Part shown: piece by piece, positions 55,761 to 64,000 of the stretch
Layout of the letters: each line of letters starts with the position of its first letter
Numbering within the stretch: the first letter of the stretch is position 1
Assembly: GCF_949987515.2 (NCBI RefSeq)
Contig: NC_082689.1
Span: 70,120,267-70,184,266, forward strand
Source: Delphinus delphis
Taxonomy: Eukaryota > Chordata > Mammalia > Artiodactyla > Delphinidae
DNA length: 64,000 nucleotides
Reading direction: 5' to 3'
Program-made: the position numbers and the translations under genes
Notes under the pieces: model-generated
Told to the model about the DNA's origin: nothing
The model's input: only the letters and a program-made list of their open reading frames with translations
The model's database searches: none

Positions 55761-56008
55761 AATCACGTTTATAAAGGAAAACGAATTTTAAATTTCAATG
55801 TAAATTTATCAATCTATCCCGTTAGTATTTGTGCTATCTATCCTGTTTAAGAAATCCTGCCTTACACATTAAATTTTATGTGTCCATAAAGCAATAACCT
55901 ATCTTGTTTATTTACTACCTCTGAATGCTAAGAAAGAACAGCACTTTCTGTTAATTTGGTTTCAATTAACTGTTCAATGTCAGCATATTTTCTTAAAATC
56001 TAAGTACA

Positions 56009-56216
56009 GGGGCTTCCCTGGTGGTGCAGTGGTTAAGAATCTGCCTGCTAATGCAGGGGACGCGGGTTCATGCCCCGGTCCGGGAAGATCCCACATGCCG
56101 CGGAGGGGCTGGGCCCGTGAGCCATGGCCGCTGGGCCTGCGCGTCCGGAGCCTGTGCTTCGCAACGGGAGAGGCCACAACAGTGAGAGGCCCGCATACTG
56201 CAAAAAAAAAAAAAAA
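56009..56216 (+). mobile_element. CHR SINE, chimeric (long-class head, short-class body)
   Basis: The head reads GTTAAGAATCTGCCTGCTAA, as in the long class; from about 56068 it follows the short class. The duplication AAATCTAAGTACA lies at 55996-56008 and 56217-56229. Confidence 0.93.
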
Positions 56217-56339
56217 AAATCTAAGTACAATTTTAATACTGATCTCTCTAAAGTTCCACTAGAAAAGAGAATCCATCTACAATATCTAGTCCCACACAAA
56301 TTTTTCTTATTAAAAAGTAAGTAAAAAAGACATCTGCTT

Positions 56340-57780
56340 ATGTCCAAGATAGAGTAACAGGGACTAAGTTTACGTTCTCACCAGAAAATAAAAAAGATAA
56401 AACTATATAAAACAATAGCTTGCAAGACACTGATCAGGCAACAAAAGACAGTGATCTCTGAGAACCTGGAAACAAAGGAGGTGAACCCTGCTACTACCTT
56501 GGCTTATTGCCTTGAGACAGTTTCCAGGCTGCAGTGCAGGGGGAAGGAAACCAGGCAAAGACTACTGGACTCTCTAAATTGAGATGTTAAGAGCTGAGAT
56601 TACTGGGAGACCAAAGCAGCTACAGTTATCAGGACAGACTACCAGAGAGAAAATAGCTGCAAAGGGAAAAAAACCTTGGGATCTTCTGAGAGTCCTCCTT
56701 GAATATTCAACTGAGTACTAATCAGTGCAGGTATATGAGGAAACTACTTAAGGCCGTGTTAAGAACACCCAAAAAGATTAGAGGGAGGAGTACCTCTCAC
56801 ATAGCACTGGTAATAATGCTTTTCCCATCAGCCAAACTTTAAAATGCACAAGGCGTTGATTAGACAGAAAGGTCTTGCCTCAGTAGTGTAAAATAATAAG
56901 CCCAAGACTAAGCACTATTCCAGTCTCACGTAACAAATTTTAAAAGCAAAATAGAAAGATTCAAACAGGTTCCAAGTCATTTAACTGCACCCCATAACAA
57001 GTATCAAGAATATTCTATAAAAATAAAAAACAGCCAACATACAAAGTAAAACTCACAATGTCAGGCACTAGTAAAAAAAATTACCAGGCATGCAAAAGAG
57101 TAAGAAAATATGACCCACAATGAGGAGATAAATCAATTAATTGAAACCAATCTGGAACCAACATAGATGTTAAAATTAACAGACAAGGACATTAAAATCT
57201 TATTATAACTGTCAAAAAGTTAAGACATGAAACACATAAAAATGACCCAAATGAAACTTCTTATGATGAATGTCACAATACATCAGTGGCAACAGGATAA
57301 AATATGCGGTGAATTTAGAGGGGCTTGGGGGAGCTCTATCTCTAGGGTGTCCACGGGTGGCCAAAAGATAGAAAAAAATGCTGTAAGATGAAAAATATAT
57401 TGGATAGGTTTAATGAACGATCAAACACTGCACAAGAAAAAATTGAGTGAACTTGAAGACACAGCAAAAGGAAATGAAACACAGAGACCAAAGATACTGG
57501 AAAAAAATTAACAGAGCCATCAGCAGTGACAACTACTGTAAGAAAAATATACATGTCATTGGGATCCTTGAAAGGGTGGGAAAGGTGGTAGGAGGACAGA
57601 AAAAATATTTTAAAAAATAATTTCTAAATCTGTTGAAACTTGATGAAAATAATAAATCTACAGATATGGGAAGGTCAACAAACCACAAGCACAAGAAATA
57701 CGAAGAAAACTATGTCACTGCATAGCATAACTAAAAACCAGTGATAAAGAGAAAAAATTTTAAAGTATTACAGAACAGTA
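56340..57780 (+). repeat. L1M 5' region / ORF1-like part of an old LINE
   Basis: Includes 'AATTACCAGGCATGCAAAAG', 'GAAAATATGACCCACAATGA', 'ATTGAGTGAACTTGAAGACA' and 'AACCAGTGATAAAGAGAAAA', in the order of old L1 5' sequence. All frames are broken. Confidence 0.7.
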
Positions 57781-57784
57781 AGGA

Positions 57785-58380
57785 GAGATACTGAGATCAA
57801 TGAAACAGATTTGAAAGTTCAGAAATAAATCCCAACATTTATGGTCAATAAATCTTTGATAAAGGAGCCAAGACAATTCAATGGGGAAAGAAGAGTCTTT
57901 TCAACAGAAGTGCGAGACAACTAGATATCTACATGCAAAAGCATGACCTCACACCATGCACAAAGTGGATCACAGAACTAAATGCAAGAGTTAAAATCAT
58001 AAAACTCCTGAAAGAAAACAAAGGAGTAAATCTTCATGAACTCTGGCTAAACAATGATTTCTTAGTACAACATCAAAAGCACAAGTTATAGGACTTCTCT
58101 GGAGGTCCAGTGGTTAAAACCCTGTGCTTCCACTGCAGAGGATGCAGGTTCGATCCCTGGTCAGGGAACTAAGATCCCGCATGCCGCACTGTGCGGCCAA
58201 AGGGGAAAAAAACAAACACACATCATAAAAGAGAAGGCTGATCACCATCAAGAAAGTGAAAAGAGAGCTCACAGACTGGAAGAAAATATTTGCAAATCAT
58301 ATAAGGAGGCTTGAGTCCACAGTATATAAAGAACTTCTACAGCTCAATATTAAAAGAAAAATAGTCCAATTTTTTTAATG
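57785..58380 (+). repeat. L1 ORF2 C-terminal segment within the older L1
   Basis: 'GGTCAATAAATCTTTGATAA' through 'AGAAAATATTTGCAAATCAT' and 'AAAGAACTTCTACAGCTCAA'. It is interrupted by a SINE at 58090-58211. Confidence 0.75.
58090..58211 (+). mobile_element. CHR-related SINE, ~120-bp class
   Basis: GGACTTCTCTGGAGGTCCAG to 'GTGCGGCCAAAGGGGAAAAA'. No clear target duplication. Flanking L1 sequence appears to be missing. Confidence 0.88.
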
Positions 58381-58541
58381 GGCAGCAGACCTGCATTACA
58401 AAAAATGTTATGTCCTTCAGGCAAAGGGAAAATAATACGAGATAAAAATATAGATCCACACAAAAGAAAGAACACAGGAAATGATAACTACATAGGTAAA
58501 TATATGATTTTTTCTTATTATTTAAATCTCTAAAAGATAAT
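58381..58541 (+). repeat. Older L1 inter-ORF segment
   Basis: 'CAGACCTGCATTACAAAAAA', 'TATGTCCTTCAGGCAAAGGG', 'TTATTTAAATCTCTAAAAGA' match the old L1 region between ORF1 and ORF2. It continues at about 59566. Confidence 0.65.
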
Positions 58542-58800
58542 GCACTGCTATGAAAAATAGTATGGCAGTTCCTTAAAAACTTAAAAATAGAGTTAACATA
58601 TGATCCAGCAAATCCACTTCTGGGTATATACCCAAAAGAATTTAACACAGTGATTAGAACAGATATTTGTATACCAATGTTCACAGAAGCATTATTCACA
58701 ATAGTCAAAAGGTTGAAACAACCCAAATGTCCATCATCAGATGAATAAACAAAACATGGTATATCATACATGGAGTATTATTCAGCCTTAAAAAGGAAGG

Positions 58801-59104
58801 AGGGACTTCCCTGGTGGTGCAGTGGTTAAGAATCCGCCTGCCAATGCAGGGGACACGGGTTCAAGCCCTGGTCTGGGAAGATCCCACATGCCACGGAGCA
58901 ACTAAGCCCGTGCGCCACAACTACTGAGCCTGAGCTCTAGAGCCCGTGAGCCAGAACTACTGAGCCCGCATGCCCTACAGCCCGTGCTCCGCAACAAGAG
59001 AAGCCACCACAATGAGAAGCCCACCCACCGCAATGAAGAGTAGCCCCTGCTCGCCACAACTAGAGAAAGCCTGGCAACAACAAAGACCCAACACAACCAT
59101 AAAT
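58801..59104 (+). mobile_element. CHR SINE, long class, inside L1
   Basis: Head GGGACTTCCCTGGTGGTGC, body with 'GCCACAACT' and 'CTAGAGCC' blocks, end 'CCCAACACAACCATAAATGA'. The L1 word AAAAAGGAAGG precedes it, and 'GGAAGGAAATTTTGACACAT' resumes L1 after the microsatellite. Confidence 0.93.
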
Positions 59105-59212
59105 GAAGGAAGGAAGGAAGGAAGGAAGGAAGGGAGGGAGTGAGGGAGGGAGGGAGGGTGGAAGGGAGAGAGGGAGGGTGGGAGGGAGAGAGGGAAGAAG
59201 GAAGGAAATTTT
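59105..59212 (+). repeat. (GGAA)n / (GGGA)n microsatellite
   Basis: About 108 nt of imperfect GGAA, GGGA and GGGT units between the SINE end and the resumed L1. Antisense frames through it are serine/proline/leucine-rich artefacts. Confidence 0.95.
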
Positions 59213-59675
59213 GACACATGATACCACATGGATGAACCCTGAAGACATTATGCTAAGTAAAATAAGACAGTCACAAATCAGCAAATATTGTATAATTCCA
59301 CTTATATGAGGTACCTAGAGTAGTTAGATTCATAGAAACAGAAAGTATAATGGTGGTTGCCAGGGGCTGGAGGAGAGGGGAATGAGGAATTATTGTTTAA
59401 TAATAGGTACAGGGAAGATGAAAAACTTTTGGAGATGAATGGTGGTGTTAAGTGCACACCAATGTGAATATACCTAAAGCCACTGAACTGTACACTTAAG
59501 AATGGTTAAACTGGCAAATTTTGTTATGTATATTTTACCACCGCCACCAAAAAAAAAAGACTACTCAGACAAAAATAATAAAAACATACTACAAATTTTG
59601 TAACAGGTGAGACTAAAAATTATAGCAACACTACCATACCAGAGGAGATACAAAATATACTATTTTAACATTCAA

Positions 59676-59719
59676 GTGAAGTAATATAATATTACATGTG
59701 AAGTAATATAATATTACAT
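59676..59719. repeat. 22-bp exact tandem duplication
   Basis: GTGAAGTAATATAATATTAC plus AT occurs twice head to tail within the old L1. Confidence 0.95.
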
Positions 59720-60435
59720 GAAAGAGGTAGAAAAGGAAAAAGCAACAAAAGAACAAATGAGAAAAATACTAAGTAAACAGCAATATAATAAATTGAAACT
59801 TAATCATATCAATAATTGCATTAAATGTAAATAATCTTAAAATTTCAATTAAAAAGCCAAGATTATCAGAGTGGATTAAAAACAAACAAGACCTAACTAT
59901 ATAGTGCCTACAAGAAAGTTACTTCAAATAGGAAGTAATAAAGACCCAAATATATTAACATGAAAAAGATAGGAAAAGATACACCACATTAATAGTAATC
60001 AAAAGAAAGCTAGGATGCTATCAATTTCACAGCAAAAAACATTACAAGGGCTAAAGAAGGTCACTATATAATGATAAAGGGTCAAAACACGATCATCTCA
60101 AAAGATGCAGAAAAGAGACTTGACAAAATCCAACATCCATTCCTGATGAAAACTCTGACAAAGTAAAAATAGTAGAGAACTTCTGTAACCTGATAAAGAA
60201 CATCTATTAAAAAACATACAGCTAATATCATATTTGATAGTGAAATAAATGCTTTCCCCCTAAGATCAGGAACAGGATAGGAATGACTTTTACCACTTCT
60301 ATTCAACATTTTACTGACATTTACAGTCAATTTAATAAAGCAAGAGATAAAAGGCATCCAGATTAGAAAGGAAAAAGTATAACTGTCCTTTTTTTATATA
60401 TACTAATTCACTCACATTGAGTCTAAATTTCAATA

Positions 60436-60750
60436 AAAAAAATAATTTTTGGCTGCATTGGGTCTTTGTTGCTGAGCGTGGGCTTTCTCTAGCTGCAGAC
60501 AGCGGGGGCTACTCTTCGTTGCAGTGTGTGAGCTTCTCCTTGCGGTGGCTTCTCTAGTTGCAGAGCATGGGCTCTAGGCTCATGGGCTTCAGTAGTTGTG
60601 GCTCGCAGGCTCTAGAGCGCAGGCTCAGTAGTTGTGGTGCATGGGCTTAGCTGCTCCACAGCACGTGGGATCTTCCTAGACCAGAGCTCGAACCCGTGTC
60701 CCCTGCACTGGCAGACGGATTCTTAACCACTGTGCCACCAGAGAAGTCCC
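60436..60750 (-). mobile_element. CHR SINE, long class, with extra 3' sequence
   Basis: Reversed long-class element: head 'ACCAGAGAAGTCCC' at right and the 'GGCTGCATTGGGTCTTTGTT' end at left. About 45 nt of non-L1 sequence and a second T run (about 60389-60395) separate it from the left copy of the target word AACTGTC. Confidence 0.9.
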
Positions 60751-61580
60751 CTAAAACTGTCTTTTTCACAGACAAGATAATCAATGAAATAAAAATACTG
60801 CTTATAATAGCATCAAAAATATGAAATACTTAGACATAAACATGACAGGATATAAAAATTCTGTACACTGAAAACTACAAAAAATTACTTAGAAAAATTA
60901 AAGAAAATCTAAATAAATAGAGAGATATACTATGTTCATGGGTTGGAAGACACAATATAGTTAACATGTCAATACTCTTCAAATTGATGTGTAGGTCTGA
61001 TATACCAACAGCCAAAACCCCAGCAGATTTTTATTTACTGAAATTGACATACCTAATTTTTAACCATATATGAAGATGCAAAGGACCTAGAATGGCCAAA
61101 ACAATGCTGTTAAACAACAACTGGAGGACTAACACAACCTGATTTCAACACGTGTTATAGAGCTGCAGTATTCAAGACAGTGTAGTACTGGCTTAAAAAG
61201 ATAAATAAATAGATAATGGGACAGAATAGAGACTCCAGAAATAAAGCCATACATTTAGGGACAACTGATTTCCAACAAAGGTACAAATGCAAAGGTAGAG
61301 AAAAAAATAATCAACAACTGATGCTGTAACAATTTGATATTCACATGCAAAAAGTTTTAAAAACTGAACATGATCCATATCTTGCATCATATATAAAAAT
61401 TAATCCAAAATGGATCACAGAACTAAATATAAAATGTTAAACTATAAAACTTCTAGAAGAAAACAAGTGAATATCTTTGTGACCTTGGGTTGGCATAAAT
61501 CTCTTTGATATAACACCAAAGTATAATTTGTAACAGAAAAATCTTATAAACTAGACTCCAAAATTAAGAACACCACTCTT

Positions 61581-61789
61581 CTTTTTTTTTTTTTTTTGCA
61601 GTACGCAGGCCTCTCACTGTTGTGGCCTCTCCCGTTGCGGAGCACAGGCTCTGCATGCACAGGCTCAGCGGCCATGGCTCACGGGCCCAGCTGCTCTGCG
61701 GCATGTGGGATCCTCCCGGACCAGGGCACGAACTCGTGTCCCCTGCATCGGCAGGCGGACGCTCAACCACTGCGCCACCAGGGAAGCCC
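61581..61789 (-). mobile_element. CHR SINE, short class, inside L1
   Basis: The 14-bp duplication AGAACACCACTCTT lies at 61567-61580 and 61790-61803. Confidence 0.96.
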
Positions 61790-63117
61790 AGAACACCACT
61801 CTTTGAAAAACACTAACAGAATAAAAAAATAAGCCATAGACTGGGAGAAGATATCTGCAATCACGTATTCGATAAACGACTTATATCTAGAATAGATAAA
61901 GAACTCACAAAACTCATTAATAAAACAGCCCAGTAAAAACTGGGCAGCAGACTTTAATAAAGACCTCACTAAAAAAGATATATAAATGTCAAATTACCAC
62001 ATGAAAAAATGTTCAGCATCATAAGTCATTAAGAAAATGCAAACTAAAAGTATAATCAGATACCACTACCTTTTAGAATGGCTAAAATTTTAAAAATTAA
62101 CCATACCATGCACCAAATGTTAGCCAGGATGTGCAGGAACTGGAACTCTCACACTGCTAGTGGGAATGTAGAACAGTAAATCATTTTTGAGAAGTTTGGC
62201 AGTTTTTTATTTTAGTAAGTTAAACACACACCTACCATATAATCCAGCCATTCCACTTCTAGGTATTTACCCAAGAGAAATAAAACACGTACAGAGTGTT
62301 CACAGCAGCTTTATTTGTAATAGCCCCAAACCAGAAAACACTAAAATATTTATGAATAGGTGAATGGATAAACTAAGTGTGGTATATCCAGCCAATGAAA
62401 TACTACTTAGTAATAAAAGGGAACGAGCTACTGATAAACACTCAGAGAAGTATCTTGAAATATAGTAATGAAAGCCAGATGAAAAAGAAAATCTACTGTA
62501 AATTCCATTTGTTTAACAGTCTAGAAAATGAAAACTAATGTATAAAGGCAGATGAGGTGTTGCCTGAGGAATGAGGAAGAGTGAAAGGAGAGGGCCTACG
62601 AAATGGCATAAATAAATCTGGGGGAGAGGGGGAGATGGATGTTCACCATGATGATTGTAGTGACAGTTTCAAAGGTGTATGTATACATGTCAAAACTTAT
62701 CAAATTATGTACTTTAAGTATGTATAGTTTAGTGGCTGCCAATTATATCTCAATAAAGCTATTAAAAATAAAACAAAAATAAAAGGCTTATAAATATTTC
62801 TATCCTAACTTCTTATAACTCAAGAATATTGTAAAGTTATTTAATGCCCAAGTACCTCCTCTTGTGATCTTTCTCAAAAATAGTGACTACAAAATAAATC
62901 TCTTTTGTAAGCATAAAATTGAAAAAAGGCCTACAAATAGGGTAGATAATACGATCTTTCATAGCAATTCAGCAAATTCCGGCATCATGGCAAAAATAGC
63001 ATTCATTCAAAGATGCCCAATTAAAACTTTTTAAGAGCAGTTTTCCTATCTTTCAAAAAAAAAAATCAACTCCTGATTCCACCTACAATGTAATTGGTTT
63101 ACAGCACCTGTGTTTAC

Positions 63118-63120
<3 letters not shown>

Positions 63121-63167
<47 letters not shown>
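63121..63167. repeat. (CA)23 microsatellite followed by a CT-rich tract
   Basis: Uninterrupted CA repeat and then about 30 nt of C and T. It is a likely length polymorphism. Confidence 0.97.
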
Positions 63168-63839
63168 CCCCTCTCTCTCCCTCTCTGACTCCCCTTTCCC
63201 TCTGCAGTTTCCAAACCTCCTATCTCATAATTTGTAGTTCCAAAGACAGCTCCAAAAGTTAAGAGAAATTATGGTCTTAGGAGACAATCTAGTTTAGGGA
63301 TGCTTCATCAAGGCTTGACAACTCACCACAACGTTATGTGCTTGGAGACAGCCAATATTTTAAAGTATTCGTTGAGTGCTGTATGACTTTGCAAAACATT
63401 TTTAAATCCTCTCATCGTTTTTTTATTGATCCATAAAACAACGAAGTGGTCAAAGAAGTATAATCACACTTTTATTGAACATACAGATAGGAACAGACAG
63501 GAAAATAAACACAGATAATTTAAACAACTGTGCAATCTACACGTCAGAACCAAATCTCCTGACCCACAGTCTAATCCCTTTGATTCAGTGCATCATTTCA
63601 ATTAACACAAATGTACCTTACTGTTTACACACTGAAAAATATTATTACTTATTGCTCAAAATCATCTGCACAGGCAGCCCTGAGACCATCACCATGAACA
63701 AAGAATAACCATTTGAACTGGGCAATTCCTATAAAGTCAGTATATAAGGAAGATGATGATGCTTATCAACAATTTGATAAAAACTCCCTCCCAAACTAAA
63801 ATATTGTAAACAGCATAGATATTTCGGAATCAGAAAAAT

Positions 63840-64000
63840 TAAACGTGAGGCTGAATCCTCACTACACAGCTTAAAGCTAAGGCTCACTTTCCGTTGTGAA
63901 ATGGGGCTAATCATACCCACAGTACTGGTTACTATGAGGATTAAGTGGTATCAACATATGTACTGCAAATAATACAGTGCCTGGCACACAGCTGCTATCA
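63840..64000 (+). repeat. MIR SINE running to the window edge
   Basis: 'GTGAAATGGGGCTAATCATA', 'ATGAGGATTAAGTGGTATCA' and 'ACAGTGCCTGGCACACAGCT' follow MIR order. Confidence 0.7.

Larger units (their letters stand above)
54540..55890 (-). repeat. L1M LINE fragment, interrupted three times
   Basis: Reverse of ORF2 C-terminus and 3' region: 'CTACTGATGGACAATTAGGT', 'TATCTTTTGCCCATTTAAAA', 'CTGTTTAAGAAATCCTGCC'. It is interrupted by a hAT element (54805-55026), a CHR SINE (55128-55345) and a MIR (55600-55760). Confidence 0.75.
58542..59562 (+). mobile_element. 5'-truncated L1 3' end nested in an older L1
   Basis: Starts near 'CACTGCTATGAAAAATAGTA' in the ORF2 C-terminus, runs through the 3' untranslated part ('TGGTTGCCAGGGGCTGGAGG', 'CTGTACACTTAAGAATGGTT') and ends with an A run at about 59552-59562. 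A long-class SINE splits it at 58801-59104. Confidence 0.85.
59563..62775 (+). repeat. Older L1 (inter-ORF, ORF2 and 3' end), interrupted by two SINEs
   Basis: The order is: inter-ORF part; an endonuclease-region remnant ('ACTATATAGTGCCTACAAGA', 'CACCACATTAATAGTAATCA'); a jump to the reverse-transcriptase region near 60085 ('CGATCATCTCAAAAGATGCA'); ORF2 C-terminus; and a 3' end 'CTCAATAAAGCTATTAAAAA' at about 62770. Many stops and frameshifts are present. SINEs sit at 60436-60750 and 61581-61789. Confidence 0.85.
35436..64000 (-). other. PSMD14: PSMD14 long intron, partial (before residue 17)
   Basis: At least 28.6 kb upstream, in transcript order, of the exon beginning GPPTDA. It is filled with LINE relics, eleven CHR SINEs (six short-class antisense, three short-class sense, plus others), a Tigger1 derivative, MER5 copies and microsatellites. 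The exon for residues 1-16 was not found here, so it or further introns lie to the right. 47.3-50.1 kb and 62.8-63.8 kb show only AT-rich sequence and simple repeats. Confidence 0.8.

Noticed and set aside
58337..58771. 144-codon minus-strand frame
   Set aside because: Antisense of L1 sequence; similar frames appear opposite other L1 pieces (41758-42123).
58902..59309. Serine/proline/leucine-rich or glycine/glutamate-rich frames
   Set aside because: Translation of the GGAA microsatellite and the adjoining SINE.

Overview
This window is mammalian nuclear DNA, most likely cetacean. It is AT-rich and intron-dominated. It carries about twenty tRNA-derived SINEs of the cetacean/hippo/ruminant (CHR) type, whose heads read GGCTTCCCTGGTGGCGCAG or GGACTTCCCTGG. 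Most are intact and flanked by perfect target-site duplications (TSDs), so they are fairly young. The species cannot be fixed from this sequence alone.

The only protein-coding gene I can support is PSMD14 (Rpn11/POH1), the JAMM zinc-metalloprotease deubiquitinase of the 26S proteasome lid, read on the minus strand. Seven coding exons lie between 35435 and 7247. They encode residues 17-257 of the 310-residue family protein without a break: 723 nt with consistent phases and GT/AG at every boundary. The active site is split between exons: Glu52 lies in 35017-35136, and His113, His115 and Asp126 lie in 31245-31395. I found neither the first 16 codons nor the last 53. They should lie beyond the right and left edges respectively. 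From general knowledge of mammalian gene order, TANK should lie to the right and TBR1 to the left; neither is visible here.

Layout. 1-7246: 3'-side intron with L2, an MLT1-like solo LTR, a hAT element and MER5. 7247-17401: three exons in introns that carry two CHR SINEs and a MIR. 17402-31244: a 13.8-kb intron almost free of young repeats. 31245-35435: four exons in 4.2 kb, with two SINEs and a tail-only poly(T) insertion. 35436-64000: a 28.6-kb partial intron dense in repeats, including degenerate LINE copies, a Tigger1-type transposon, eleven CHR SINEs clustered at 40.8-47.3 kb and 55-62 kb, and a multi-layer nested L1 mosaic at 56.3-62.8 kb.

I found no new multi-gene system. The points most worth following up are an inverted SINE pair flanking two in-frame exons that include the catalytic Glu52, weak splice donors at key exons, and several informative retrotransposition footprints: a candidate 3' transduction, a target-site deletion, a tail-only insertion, a chimeric SINE and a microsatellite that appears to have grown from a SINE tail.
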